Assembly (NCBI GenBank): GCA_905212215.1
Contig: CAJMDR010000009.1
Coordinates: 1 to 16,444 of the forward strand
Direction of reading: 5' to 3'
Length of the DNA stretch: 16,444 nucleotides
From: an uncultured Porphyromonadaceae bacterium
GTDB taxonomy: Bacteria; Bacteroidota; Bacteroidia; Bacteroidales; Muribaculaceae
Below are positions 1 to 5,862 of this stretch, one piece after another; position 1 is the first letter of the stretch, and the number at the start of each line of letters is the position of its first letter. A model generated the notes under the pieces. That model ran no database searches and was not told the DNA's origin. It was given only the letters and a program-made list of their open reading frames with translations. The position numbers were made by a program, and so were the translations under genes.

Positions 1-436
1 CTTCGGGCGAGAATCTGTGCATGTCGATATAACGGCGATATACCTCCTTCAGGAGCAGCTTTGCTGTCCGGGCAATATATTCGGAATCGGCTTTATCGAG
101 ATAGGTTCTCAGTTCACCTGCCGACACTCTCAGTACTTCTGAATCGGCACCTGCGACTATCGATGTGGGTGATGGCTGTGTATTCAGGAAGGAGCATACA
201 TAGTCTGCCACGATATCGCCTGCGAACGAGAAGCCGGTAGTGCATTCATCGCCGTTATTGTCGATGACAGAAAATTTGAAATATCCCGACCGTACGACGG
301 CAATATATCGGCAGAGCGATCCTTCATCCACGAAAGATTGTCCTTTGGTGTATTTTGCGGGCGTCCCATTTGAGAGACAATAATTATATATTGGCGCCAG
401 TTCGGGACAAGCCATGAAGTCGTTGAGTCGGGTCAT
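1..436 (-). CDS. Crp/Fnr-family transcriptional regulator, N-terminal part (runs off the left edge)
   Basis: Reading the minus strand from an ATG at 436 gives 145 codons with no stop before the window edge, so the C-terminus is missing. The protein begins MTRLNDFMACPELAPIYNYC. It continues with a cyclic-nucleotide-binding-like beta roll: FVDEGSLCRYIAVVRSGYFK, then the Gly/Asp stretch GDECTTGFSFAGDIVADY. A helix-rich linker follows (AKLLLKEVYRRYIDMHRFSPE). This matches the effector domain and dimer helix of Crp/Fnr regulators of Bacteroidetes. The DNA-binding helix-turn-helix would lie in the missing part. Ligand and regulon cannot be inferred. A weak -7 box (TATCTTTA, minus strand, 456-449) lies about 13 bases upstream of the start, without an obvious -33 element. 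Confidence 0.82.
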   Translation of the reverse strand, partial: MTRLNDFMACPELAPIYNYCLSNGTPAKYTKGQSFVDEGSLCRYIAVVRSGYFKFSVIDNNGDECTTGFSFAGDIVADYVCSFLNTQPSPTSIVAGADSEVLRVSAGELRTYLDKADSEYIARTAKLLLKEVYRRYIDMHRFSPE

Positions 437-510
437 TATTTTTTGCGGTAAAGATAGTAAAAAAATCGGACATAAAAATCGGTCCAGGAATCGAATTTCC
501 GACCGTGGTT

Positions 511-538
511 GCGCTCTGTTTTTAGCGCTCTGTTTTTA
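511..538. repeat. Perfect 14-bp tandem duplication
   Basis: The unit GCGCTCTGTTTTTA occurs twice back to back (511-524 and 525-538) and is followed by GC, as if a third copy were starting. It lies in the non-coding gap between the regulator start and the tRNA-Gln terminator. It looks like a slippage or duplication product. No function is evident. Confidence 0.85.
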
Positions 539-583
539 GCAAACTAAGTGGCTACGTCAAACCTATGTACTATATGACAAAAG

Positions 584-621
584 AAAAATTGCAGCTAACC
601 GTGAAGTTAACTGCAATTTTT
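584..621 (-). terminator. Intrinsic terminator of tRNA-Gln (near-perfect A/T-flanked hairpin)
   Basis: AAAAATTGCAG (584-594) pairs with CTGCAATTTTT (611-621), and the stem continues with TAAC/GTTA around a short loop. Read on the minus strand it begins two bases after the tRNA-Gln 3' end and finishes in a U run. The symmetric A and T tracts mean it could work in both directions. Confidence 0.8.
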
Positions 622-622
622 G

Positions 623-693
623 TTGCCTTGGAGGGATTCGAACCCCCGCAGGCGGAACCAGAATCCGACGTGCTACCATTACACCACAAGGCA
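623..693 (-). tRNA. tRNA-Gln (anticodon CTG)
   Basis: The minus strand reads TGCCTTG (acceptor 5' side), a D arm with GGTAGCAC, anticodon loop TTCTGGT with anticodon CTG, a T arm with GGGTTCGAATCCC, and CAAGGCA plus discriminator A. The acceptor stem is a perfect seven base pairs. The U1-A72 pair fits tRNA-Gln. The anticodon stem has one non-paired outer position. The CCA end is not encoded. It has its own promoter (735-766) and terminator (584-621). Confidence 0.93.
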
Positions 694-734
694 ATGTGCT
701 TCGCTCAGGTTGTGTTCCTTTCGCTTTTGCGCTG

Positions 735-766
735 CAAAGTTACAACCGATTTTTGAATCTGCCAAA
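735..766 (-). promoter_or_regulatory. Bacteroidetes-type promoter of tRNA-Gln
   Basis: On the minus strand, TTTG (766-763) is followed after 20 bases by TAACTTTG (742-735), the canonical -33/-7 arrangement. Transcription would start about 35 bases upstream of the mature tRNA 5' end at 693. Confidence 0.75.
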
Positions 767-789
767 TTTTTGAGATAATTTTTTCAAAA

Positions 790-821
790 TTTGTTTGCCT
801 CGGTCATATTTGCTAATTTTG
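790..821 (+). promoter_or_regulatory. Bacteroidetes-type promoter of hisS
   Basis: TTTG (790-793), a 20-base spacer and TAATTTTG (814-821) match the TTTG-N19-21-TAnnTTTG consensus. The predicted transcript start near 828 leaves a leader of about 15 bases before the ATG at 843. This rules out the in-frame ATG at 795, which lies inside the promoter. Confidence 0.75.
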
Positions 822-842
822 CATTACTTACAAACAGCAGCT

Positions 843-2201
843 ATGGCAACAAAACCAACAACTCCTAAAGGAACGCGCGATTTCGGACCTGTCGAAATGT
901 CGCGCCGCAACTACATATTCGACACCATTCGTGAGGTGTTCGCCCTCTACGGCTACCGCCAGATTGAAACTCCTGCTATGGAGAACCTTTCGACTCTCAT
1001 GGGAAAATACGGCGAAGAGGGCGACAAGCTTCTGTTCAAAATCCTTAATTCCGGCGACTTCATGCGCGGCATCGACGCATCGCTGCTCGACGGAGAGCCG
1101 GCACGCCTCGCTGCCAAGCTGTGCGACCGCGGCATGCGCTACGACCTGACAGTGCCTTTCGCCCGTTTCGTCGTCCAGCACCGCGACGAGCTTCAGCTCC
1201 CCTTCAAGAGGTATCAGATTCAGCCTGTATGGCGCGCCGACCGTCCGCAGAAAGGACGCTATCGCGAGTTCTATCAGTGCGACGCCGATGTCGTTGGCTC
1301 CGACTCACTTCTCAACGAGGTCGAACTGTTGCAGCTCATCGACGAGGTGTTCCGCCGTCTGCACGTACGCGTGGCGATAAAGCTCAACAACCGCAAGATT
1401 CTCGCCGGTATCGCCGAACTTATCGGCGCACCCGATAAACTCATAGACATCACCGTCGCCATCGACAAAATAGACAAGATCGGCATTGAGAAAGTCGAGG
1501 AAGAGCTCGTCGACCGTGGTCTGTCAGCAGAAGCAATAGCAGCATTGCGCCCCATGCTGCTCATCGGAGGAACAACCACCGAGCGGCTCGAAAAACTCGC
1601 GCAGCTACTCAAAGACAGCGAAGTGGGAAGCAAGGGTGTGGAAGAACTGCAGTTTGTTGTAAACCATACACTGTCGCTCGGACTGGATGCCGAACTCGAC
1701 CTTGACGTCTCGCTCGCACGAGGGCTGAACTATTACACTGGCACAATCATCGAAGTGAAGGCTCTCGACACTGAGATGGGCAGCATCACAGGTGGCGGAC
1801 GTTACGACAACCTCACGGGCATCTTCGGTATGCCTGGCATATCCGGAGTCGGCATATCATTCGGCGCCGATCGTATCTACGACGTTCTGAATGCCCTCGA
1901 CCTCTATCCCGACGGCATCGGCATGTCTACCAAAATACTCTTCGCCAACTTCGGCGAAGCATCCGCCGACGCTTCGCTGCGCCTTGCAAAGGAACTCCGT
2001 CTGAAAGGCATATCTGCCGACGTCTACCCCGACGCTGCTAAGATGAAGAAACAGATAGGCTATGCAAATGCTCTCAACGTTCCGTTCTTCGCCATGATAG
2101 GTGACGACGAGCTCGCTGCCGGTACGGTGACGGTCAAGAACATGAGCACCGGAGAGCAGAAAGCCGTGCCCCTCGCTGACGTTGCAGCTTTCATCGGATA
2201 G
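843..2201 (+). CDS. hisS: Histidyl-tRNA synthetase
   Basis: This class II aminoacyl-tRNA synthetase charges tRNA-His with histidine in the cytoplasm. The 452-residue protein starts [16 protein letters not shown], the usual HisRS beginning. The catalytic core shows motif 2 ([17 protein letters not shown], about residues 131-147), the HisRS-specific histidine A loop [10 protein letters not shown] (about 291-300), a GGGRYDNL stretch, and motif 3 [12 protein letters not shown] near residue 338. The C-terminal third is the anticodon-binding domain ([20 protein letters not shown] onward). Length is normal for Bacteroidetes HisRS. The start at 843 is chosen because the promoter -7 box at 814-821 lies downstream of the alternative ATG at 795. 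It appears monocistronic, with hairpins after the stop. It is intact and clearly host core genome. Confidence 0.98.
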   Translation: MATKPTTPKGTRDFGPVEMSRRNYIFDTIREVFALYGYRQIETPAMENLSTLMGKYGEEGDKLLFKILNSGDFMRGIDASLLDGEPARLAAKLCDRGMRYDLTVPFARFVVQHRDELQLPFKRYQIQPVWRADRPQKGRYREFYQCDADVVGSDSLLNEVELLQLIDEVFRRLHVRVAIKLNNRKILAGIAELIGAPDKLIDITVAIDKIDKIGIEKVEEELVDRGLSAEAIAALRPMLLIGGTTTERLEKLAQLLKDSEVGSKGVEELQFVVNHTLSLGLDAELDLDVSLARGLNYYTGTIIEVKALDTEMGSITGGGRYDNLTGIFGMPGISGVGISFGADRIYDVLNALDLYPDGIGMSTKILFANFGEASADASLRLAKELRLKGISADVYPDAAKMKKQIGYANALNVPFFAMIGDDELAAGTVTVKNMSTGEQKAVPLADVAAFIG

Positions 2202-2223
2202 AATAGCCTCTGAAATCATAATC

Positions 2224-2318
2224 CCGGCATTTTGCCGGTATTTGTTTCTGCCTCCATGGAGCAGAAACTTAATTTAATCGGCACATAATCAGGTGGAAAG
2301 CTTGGATGTGTGCCGATT
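2224..2318. terminator. Cluster of three hairpins between convergent genes
   Basis: Three stem-loops follow the hisS stop: CCGGCA/TGCCGG (2224-2238), GTTTCTGC/GCAGAAAC (2244-2268, with an inner TCCATGGA palindrome) and AATCGGCACA/TGTGCCGATT (2276-2318, 23-base loop). They separate hisS from the convergent iron-sulfur gene. The second is followed by an A/T stretch and is the best terminator candidate. Which direction each serves is an inference. Confidence 0.6.
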
Positions 2319-2358
2319 ATAATATTATCTGTCGCAGTGTTCGCTAAATGTTAGCCTT

Positions 2359-3039
2359 CTATGGCTTCATTTCAGGGACTTTCAATGGACATCCCTTTAT
2401 GCAGTTGCCGCACTTGATACAGTCGGGATGGAGGAAGCCTGATGCGTCGTTCCGGCTTTCATACGGCTTCAGCTGCATGGGACATACCGCAGAGCAGAGC
2501 TTGCACTTGGTGGTACACTTTTCACCCACCATGACGCGGCGGTAGTTGTCGGGAAGTTTGCCGCTACGGGGAGATGCCCATGACGACAATGTTCCCATCG
2601 GGCAGAAGGAACACCATGTGCGCGGAGCGTAAATAAATGAAAGTGTCACGCCTACGATAGTAGTAACCAGTAAGATAGTCCAGAATACGCGCCCCATGCC
2701 GTTCCAGTCGCCCCATGCTCGGGTCATCTGTACACCGAACATGGTGAAGATGAACAGCACCATGAAGATACGGAATCCCCTCGTGCGCACGAATGCGGGA
2801 ATAGGTCGGTGCGGCGAATATTTCGTCAGAATCTTGTCGTAGAGGTTCCCGCGTGGACAGGCATTGCCGCACCACCAGCGTCCCTTGCGCACGGCAAATG
2901 CGACAGGCGCTATCATGCAGATTAAGGCAAGAAAACCGATCGCCGGCCAGAAGTAACCGGCAACGAGATATACCAGCAGAATCCAGAATAACGGAAAGCC
3001 CTCACGGGGCAGAGGACGGAATGATTGTTTATGAGCCAT
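2359..3039 (-). CDS. NapH/NosR-type membrane 4Fe-4S binding protein
   Basis: This 226-residue membrane protein probably passes electrons from the membrane quinol pool or a reductase to a soluble partner. Three hydrophobic segments are visible, about residues 16-50 (probably a hairpin), 89-107 and 119-137. Two cysteine pairs typical of the NapH family follow membrane segments: CGNACPRG (C57, C61) and WCSFCPMG (C143, C146). The C-terminus holds two ferredoxin-like clusters: C175-x3-C179-x2-C182-x3-C186-P and C207-x2-C210-x2-C213-x3-C217-P. No nap or nos genes are nearby, so the specific redox partner is unknown. The start MAHKQSF at 3039 is preferred over an in-frame ATG at 3135 because a strong promoter (3076-3107) lies between them. 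It is divergent from a small ferredoxin gene. Confidence 0.88.
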   Translation of the reverse strand: MAHKQSFRPLPREGFPLFWILLVYLVAGYFWPAIGFLALICMIAPVAFAVRKGRWWCGNACPRGNLYDKILTKYSPHRPIPAFVRTRGFRIFMVLFIFTMFGVQMTRAWGDWNGMGRVFWTILLVTTIVGVTLSFIYAPRTWCSFCPMGTLSSWASPRSGKLPDNYRRVMVGEKCTTKCKLCSAVCPMQLKPYESRNDASGFLHPDCIKCGNCIKGCPLKVPEMKP

Positions 3040-3075
3040 ATTTTGTCTTACTTGTTTGCATAAATTTAATGTCTG

Positions 3076-3107
3076 CAAAGTTATACAATCTGCTTCATTG
3101 ACACAAA
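3076..3107 (-). promoter_or_regulatory. Promoter of the membrane 4Fe-4S protein gene
   Basis: The minus strand shows TTTG (3107-3104), a 20-base spacer and TAACTTTG (3083-3076), a full match to the Bacteroidetes consensus. It lies about 37 bases upstream of the ATG at 3039. Confidence 0.75.
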
Positions 3108-3157
3108 CGATAAAAAGTAGATGACATTGATTCAATGCGAGGCTACAGAAAATCTAT

Positions 3158-3188
3158 TTTGTGGAACCGTGGATAATGGTTAACTTTG
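3158..3188 (+). promoter_or_regulatory. Promoter of the small ferredoxin gene
   Basis: TTTG (3158-3161), a 19-base spacer and TAACTTTG (3181-3188) lie just before the ATG at 3206. The in-frame upstream ATGs at 3161 and 3176 fall before or inside this promoter, so they are not the start. Confidence 0.7.
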
Positions 3189-3205
3189 CAAATAAAAACA
3201 GAATA

Positions 3206-3400
3206 ATGATACAGGTAAATAAAAGTATATGTCCCCACAACCACGTATGTCCACTGATTAAGATTTGTCCGGTTGGCGCCATTTCGCAGGATGCCGATGG
3301 CTTTCCGGTGATAGACTACAGTCTTTGCATCGAGTGCGGCAAGTGTGTGAGGAGCTGTCCGAAGAAAGCGATGGAGAACACTGCTTCTTCAACTAAATAG
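3206..3400 (+). CDS. Small ferredoxin-like 4Fe-4S protein (64 aa)
   Basis: This is a short soluble electron carrier. The second half has a canonical cluster motif, C41-x2-C44-x2-C47-x3-C51-P (CIECGKCVRSCP). The first half is atypical: C9-x5-C15-x5-C21-P within ICPHNHVCPLIKICPVGAI, with two histidines between the first two cysteines instead of the usual C-x2-C-x2-C. I recall ferredoxin-like proteins with this CPxNHxCP pattern, so it is probably a family trait and not damage. One normal 4Fe-4S cluster (C41, C44, C47 with C21) is expected. The other site has only C9, C15 and C51 as cysteine ligands, possibly helped by a histidine. The gene is divergent from the membrane iron-sulfur gene, and the two may form one electron-transfer route. 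Confidence 0.85.
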   Translation: MIQVNKSICPHNHVCPLIKICPVGAISQDADGFPVIDYSLCIECGKCVRSCPKKAMENTASSTK

Positions 3401-3419
3401 GCATTGGAACTCGGTTTAT

Positions 3420-3441
3420 ATCATACACGAAGCAGTATGAT
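3420..3441 (+). terminator. Possible weak terminator after the ferredoxin gene
   Basis: ATCATAC (3420-3426) and GTATGAT (3435-3441) can form a 7-bp stem with an 8-base loop about 20 bases after the stop. No T run follows, so termination activity is uncertain. Confidence 0.3.
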
Positions 3442-3514
3442 GCCGGGATTCTGCCCTTTCACGGTTCGTAGCTGATTGGGTAATTTTTCAATATTGCATA
3501 TCTGCGACGCTACT

Positions 3515-3591
3515 GTGCAGTATCCGTGCAGCATCCGTGCAGTTCGCGTGGAGTTTGTGTGTAACTTACGTGCAGCTTGTGTCAATTTTTG
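3515..3591. repeat. Degenerate 11-bp tandem repeat (seven units)
   Basis: The gap 3401-3712 holds no convincing gene. Its main content is this tract. Units start at 3515, 3526, 3537, 3548, 3559, 3570 and 3581, exactly 11 bp apart: GTGCAGTATCC, GTGCAGCATCC, GTGCAGTTCGC, GTGGAGTTTGT, GTGTAACTTAC, GTGCAGCTTGT, GTCAATTTTT. The spacing is close to one helical turn. It ends about 75 bases before the tRNA-Thr promoter. Function is unknown. Confidence 0.75.
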
Positions 3592-3666
3592 AAGAAGTCT
3601 TTTCGCCGATTCTACTGCGATTCTACCAATAAGTGCAAAATTTGTGTTATATTTGACTCTCAGGCA

Positions 3667-3696
3667 TTGTGAAGTCAAAAAAAATTGGTAATTTTG
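3667..3696 (+). promoter_or_regulatory. Promoter of tRNA-Thr
   Basis: TTG (3667-3669), a 19-base spacer and TAATTTTG (3689-3696) sit directly upstream of the tRNA at 3713. Confidence 0.7.
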
Positions 3697-3712
3697 CAGC
3701 GCAATAGCGAAT

Positions 3713-3785
3713 GCCGCAATAGCTCAGTTGGTAGAGCATTTCATTCGTAACGAAAAGGTCGTGGGTTCGAGTCCCACTCGCGGCT
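3713..3785 (+). tRNA. tRNA-Thr (anticodon CGT)
   Basis: Visible parts are acceptor GCCGCAA/TCGCGGC with one mismatch, D arm GCTC-AGTTGGTA-GAGC, anticodon loop TTCGTAA with anticodon CGT (reads ACG, Thr), T arm GTGGG-TTCGAGT-CCCAC, and discriminator T. The CCA end is not encoded. The innermost anticodon-stem pair is A/C. The downstream terminator is intact. Mobile-element genes begin right after it, so it is the likely integration target. Confidence 0.9.
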
Positions 3786-3790
3786 CATAG

Positions 3791-3822
3791 AATAGCTGAT
3801 AATCGCTTGATTATTAGCTATT
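3791..3822 (+). terminator. Terminator of tRNA-Thr
   Basis: AATAGCTGATAAT (3791-3803) pairs with ATTATTAGCTATT (3810-3822) over 13 positions with one G-T wobble and a six-base loop CGCTTG. It starts six bases after the tRNA. Confidence 0.75.
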
Positions 3823-3833
3823 TCTGTAAAATT

Positions 3834-3855
3834 GGGTAGCCAAAGGGTAGCCAAA
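3834..3855. other. Candidate recombinase arm-type sites at an attachment end
   Basis: GGGTAGCCAAA occurs twice in direct tandem (3834-3844, 3845-3855), about 50 bases past the tRNA-Thr 3' end. Such short direct repeats next to a tRNA are typical arm-type binding sites of tyrosine recombinases at att junctions. A second pair, AGAGAAC at 3879 and 3889, lies 10 bp apart nearby. No second copy of the tRNA 3' end was seen in the window, so the element boundary is inferred. Confidence 0.45.
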
Positions 3856-3950
3856 ACGATAAAAAGGTGTACTGTTGAAGAGAACCAAAGAGAACTCATG
3901 CTGTTCTATATCTAAGGGTAAACTGCGACTTCCCTCAAACACATCCCCAC

Positions 3951-4559
3951 ATGATAACCGAGCTTATTCAAAATCTCATTACCATCAATAATTCCATAGA
4001 AGGACAGGGAATGTCCTTTGAGAACGCTTTGTACATCGTGAAACTTTACGATGAGATGCCGGAACCAAATAGTCTGATTGATGAGGCTGAGGAGATGGCT
4101 GCATCCGATATTGATGCTTTGGAGAAATCCGTCATGAAACTCAAAGAGGAATCAGAGCGATTTTTGAGTGTCGGTATGCCAATGCTGAATGAGGTCGATT
4201 TCAAGGCTATCGCACAAAACTACTTACACACCTTTTATAATAGGTATCAGAAAGCAGAAAAAGAGTTGACTGCATATTGGAGAGATTACTGCCGACTTAA
4301 TAACCGGCTTGACTATCTGGATCTCGATTCCCAGGAATACATAAAGGCAGAAAAACGTTGCGAAGAAGCCAAAGCAGAACATGATGAACGGCAAAAGGTA
4401 GTTAGGGAATTATATACCGAATATGAGCAAGCTAACATGGAGAGCGCGCCAGTGTTTCGGTTCAGAGCCGATTTTTTGGAGGCAGTCATTGTTCGTTACC
4501 GTGACATAGCGAATGCGATACTTGCAGACATCAAACGAATCAGGGAGGGCGGCTCATGA
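3951..4559 (+). CDS. Unknown coiled-coil protein (202 aa), first gene of the element
   Basis: I do not recognise this family. The protein starts MITELIQNLITINNSIEGQG, is mostly helical and charged, and has no signal peptide or membrane segment. Two regions look like coiled coil: about residues 45-72 (DEAEEMAASDIDALEKSVMK onward) and about 95-155, rich in Lys, Glu and Tyr (YQKAEKELTAYWRDYCRLNN, then EKRCEEAKAEHDERQKVVRE). It overlaps the next gene in an ATGA arrangement, so the two are almost certainly co-translated. No clear TAnnTTTG promoter is seen between the attachment region and the start. Position next to the tRNA end of the element suggests a cargo or element-regulation role. That is only inference. 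Confidence 0.75.
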   Translation: MITELIQNLITINNSIEGQGMSFENALYIVKLYDEMPEPNSLIDEAEEMAASDIDALEKSVMKLKEESERFLSVGMPMLNEVDFKAIAQNYLHTFYNRYQKAEKELTAYWRDYCRLNNRLDYLDLDSQEYIKAEKRCEEAKAEHDERQKVVRELYTEYEQANMESAPVFRFRADFLEAVIVRYRDIANAILADIKRIREGGS

Positions 4560-4966
4560 AGAAGATTTTGATGAAAGATGCCGAGCAGTTTCGCGATACC
4601 GTATCTGCCAAGCTATGCAACTGTCTTTATGATGCCTGTAACGAAGTACTGTTTGAATTTACCACTCCTATAATGTTCAGCGTTCACATGAATCTGAGAT
4701 CAGAGCAGGATTTCTTTCAGCTTATAAAATTCAAGCAGCTTCATATATGTTATATGGTGTATGCTGTAGAGAAATTAATTTCCCCCTCTGCGCTTGGAAA
4801 GGAATGGTCATCGCTATTCCTGAAACGCTGCGGCATCAGTCAGACCTACTATAAAAGCCATCGACTTGATGACGCAAGAAGCGACGTCCCGGCTAACATA
4901 GAATTTCGTGAAAACATAGAAAACGCTATCAAAATCTGGGAAGAGATGAGACGCGCCACACGCTAA
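4556..4966 (+). CDS. Unknown protein (136 aa), translationally coupled to the preceding gene
   Basis: The start ATG overlaps the stop of the preceding gene by four bases. The protein begins MKKILMKDAEQFRDTVSAKL and contains an aromatic-rich middle (DFFQLIKFKQLHICYMVYAV) followed by a helical C-terminus. I see no catalytic or DNA-binding motif that I can name. It does not clearly match RteC, the regulator I considered because of the element context. A strong hairpin with a T run (5008-5056) follows the stop, so 3951-4966 is a closed two-gene transcription unit. Confidence 0.75.
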   Translation: MKKILMKDAEQFRDTVSAKLCNCLYDACNEVLFEFTTPIMFSVHMNLRSEQDFFQLIKFKQLHICYMVYAVEKLISPSALGKEWSSLFLKRCGISQTYYKSHRLDDARSDVPANIEFRENIENAIKIWEEMRRATR

Positions 4967-5007
4967 TCACAACTTCAACACAACAGAATCCGATTTTCAG
5001 AACTCAT

Positions 5008-5056
5008 AACGCGCTATATCGCTGCAATCCAGCGAATAGCGCGTTTGCATTTTTTT
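5008..5056 (+). terminator. Strong intrinsic terminator of the two-gene unit
   Basis: AACGCGCTAT (5008-5017) pairs perfectly with ATAGCGCGTT (5036-5045). An inner stem CGCTG/CAGCG closes a five-base loop. TGCATTTTTTT follows at once. Confidence 0.85.
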
Positions 5057-5102
5057 ATATTTCGACACAATGCGCCCACATGGTGTCACTTTGGAGAGGC
5101 GG

Positions 5103-5110
5103 TAACTTTG
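5103..5110 (+). promoter_or_regulatory. -7 box upstream of the HTH excisionase-like gene
   Basis: TAACTTTG matches the -7 consensus exactly. The -33 position (near 5079-5082) is poor (ATGG), which suggests a regulated or weak promoter. The leader to the ATG at 5188 is about 70 bases and contains AATATT-TACG-AATATT (5167-5182), a possible binding site. Confidence 0.5.
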
Positions 5111-5187
5111 CATTGGAAACGAAAGGTACTCAATGTATTCCAAGGGTTCCAGGGTATTTCCAAAAATATTTACGAATATTCAACTAC

Positions 5188-5430
5188 ATGAACACGCAAA
5201 GAAAACTTCTCACCTCTAAGGAAGCGGCGCAGTATCTCGGCATCTCGCTGTCCTTTCTCCGCAAGATGATGATGAACCGCATCATCCCAATGTATAAGCC
5301 TAATGGCAAACTCTGTTACTTTGATCCCGAAGACCTTAACGCATATCTTACCCGTGTCCGCATTTCCTCTCAGGATGAAATCAGGGAGCGCGCTAACGAA
5401 TATCTACGCAAGTCCGGTAACCATGCCTAA
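5188..5430 (+). CDS. MerR-like helix-turn-helix protein, excisionase-type (80 aa)
   Basis: This small DNA-binding protein has the AlpA/excisionase HTH layout. LLTSKEAAQYLGISLSFLRK (about residues 7-26) forms the helix-turn-helix. The wing follows: IPMYKPNGKLCYFDPEDLNAYL (about 33-54). Such proteins direct excision or regulate integration genes in Bacteroidales mobile elements. The start MNTQRK at 5188 is chosen because the longer in-frame start at 5080 lies upstream of the -7 box. Its stop overlaps the start of the broken replication gene (ATGCCTAA at 5423-5430). It is probably the first gene of the excision/replication/mobilization operon. It could instead be a plain regulator. Confidence 0.82.
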   Translation: MNTQRKLLTSKEAAQYLGISLSFLRKMMMNRIIPMYKPNGKLCYFDPEDLNAYLTRVRISSQDEIRERANEYLRKSGNHA

Positions 5431-5828
5431 GGGAGTCAACATCTACGAAATCATGCAGCGGTTCTGGCGTGAGAACGAGTACGAGCCATTCTCCACTGCG
5501 GAGATTGCGCTATACTTCTTCCTCCTCAACCGGGCGAACAGCCGCTGATGGCAGATGCCGTTCAAATGCCCGACTTCAGTAATAAGCGCAGCAATCCAAG
5601 TGACCCGACAGACTGTTGTCAACGCTCGTGAATCGCTTAACGCACGAAAAGTTCATTACCTATACCAAAGGTACCGGCAAAGGCTCCCATCCTATGTATT
5701 CACTTGTCTTGACAGATGGATTGACAGAATGTTTGACAGATGGATTGACGGAATCCTTGCAGGATGACTCGACAGTTAGATTGTCGGACAGCGTGACACC
5801 CTATAATATAGAAGATAGAAATTATTAA
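5423..5828 (+). pseudogene. Broken replication-initiator (DnaD-like) gene
   Basis: The reading frame starts MPKGVNIYEIMQRFWRENEY and runs through FSTAEIALYFFLLNRANSR, the typical N-terminal winged-helix start of Bacteroidales mobile-element replication proteins. An in-frame TGA at 5546-5548 then interrupts it, and the same frame continues with WQMPFKCPTSVISAAIQVTR. Around 5625-5650 homology-like sequence moves to the +1 frame (LTHEKFITYTKGTGKGSHPM and YSLVLTDGLTECLTDGLTES). That frame ends at 5828. So there is one nonsense codon and one frameshift in about 400 bases. A further frame change would be needed to join the C-terminal domain at 5863-6207. The loss of an intact initiator suggests this copy cannot replicate on its own, unless sequencing errors explain both lesions. 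Family assignment is from pattern recognition. Confidence 0.65.
5709..5756 (+). repeat. 12-bp coding repeat giving LTxx tetrapeptides
   Basis: TTGACAGATGGA, TTGACAGAATGT, TTGACAGATGGA and TTGACGGAATCC follow each other exactly 12 bp apart and encode LTDG-LTEC-LTDG-LTES. Degenerate units continue to about 5792. The repeat lies in the linker between the two domains of the broken replication protein. Confidence 0.8.
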
Positions 5829-5862
5829 AGATAAAAATTATTCTTCAAATAAAACAGGCGAT

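Noticed and set aside
481..510. tRNA-like fragment (minus strand GGAAATTCGATTCC)
   Set aside because: The T-arm-like hairpin does not give a correct seven-base T loop and there is no anticodon arm nearby; probably chance.
795..842. Upstream in-frame extension of hisS starting at 795
   Set aside because: The hisS -7 promoter box lies at 814-821, downstream of this ATG, and HisRS proteins start at MATKP-like sequence.
3040..3135. Upstream in-frame extension of the membrane 4Fe-4S gene
   Set aside because: A consensus promoter at 3076-3107 lies inside it, and the extra residues do not resemble the family N-terminus.
3421..3678. Minus-strand ORF of 85 codons
   Set aside because: It overlies the 11-bp repeat tract, has no promoter, and its composition reflects the repeats rather than a protein family.
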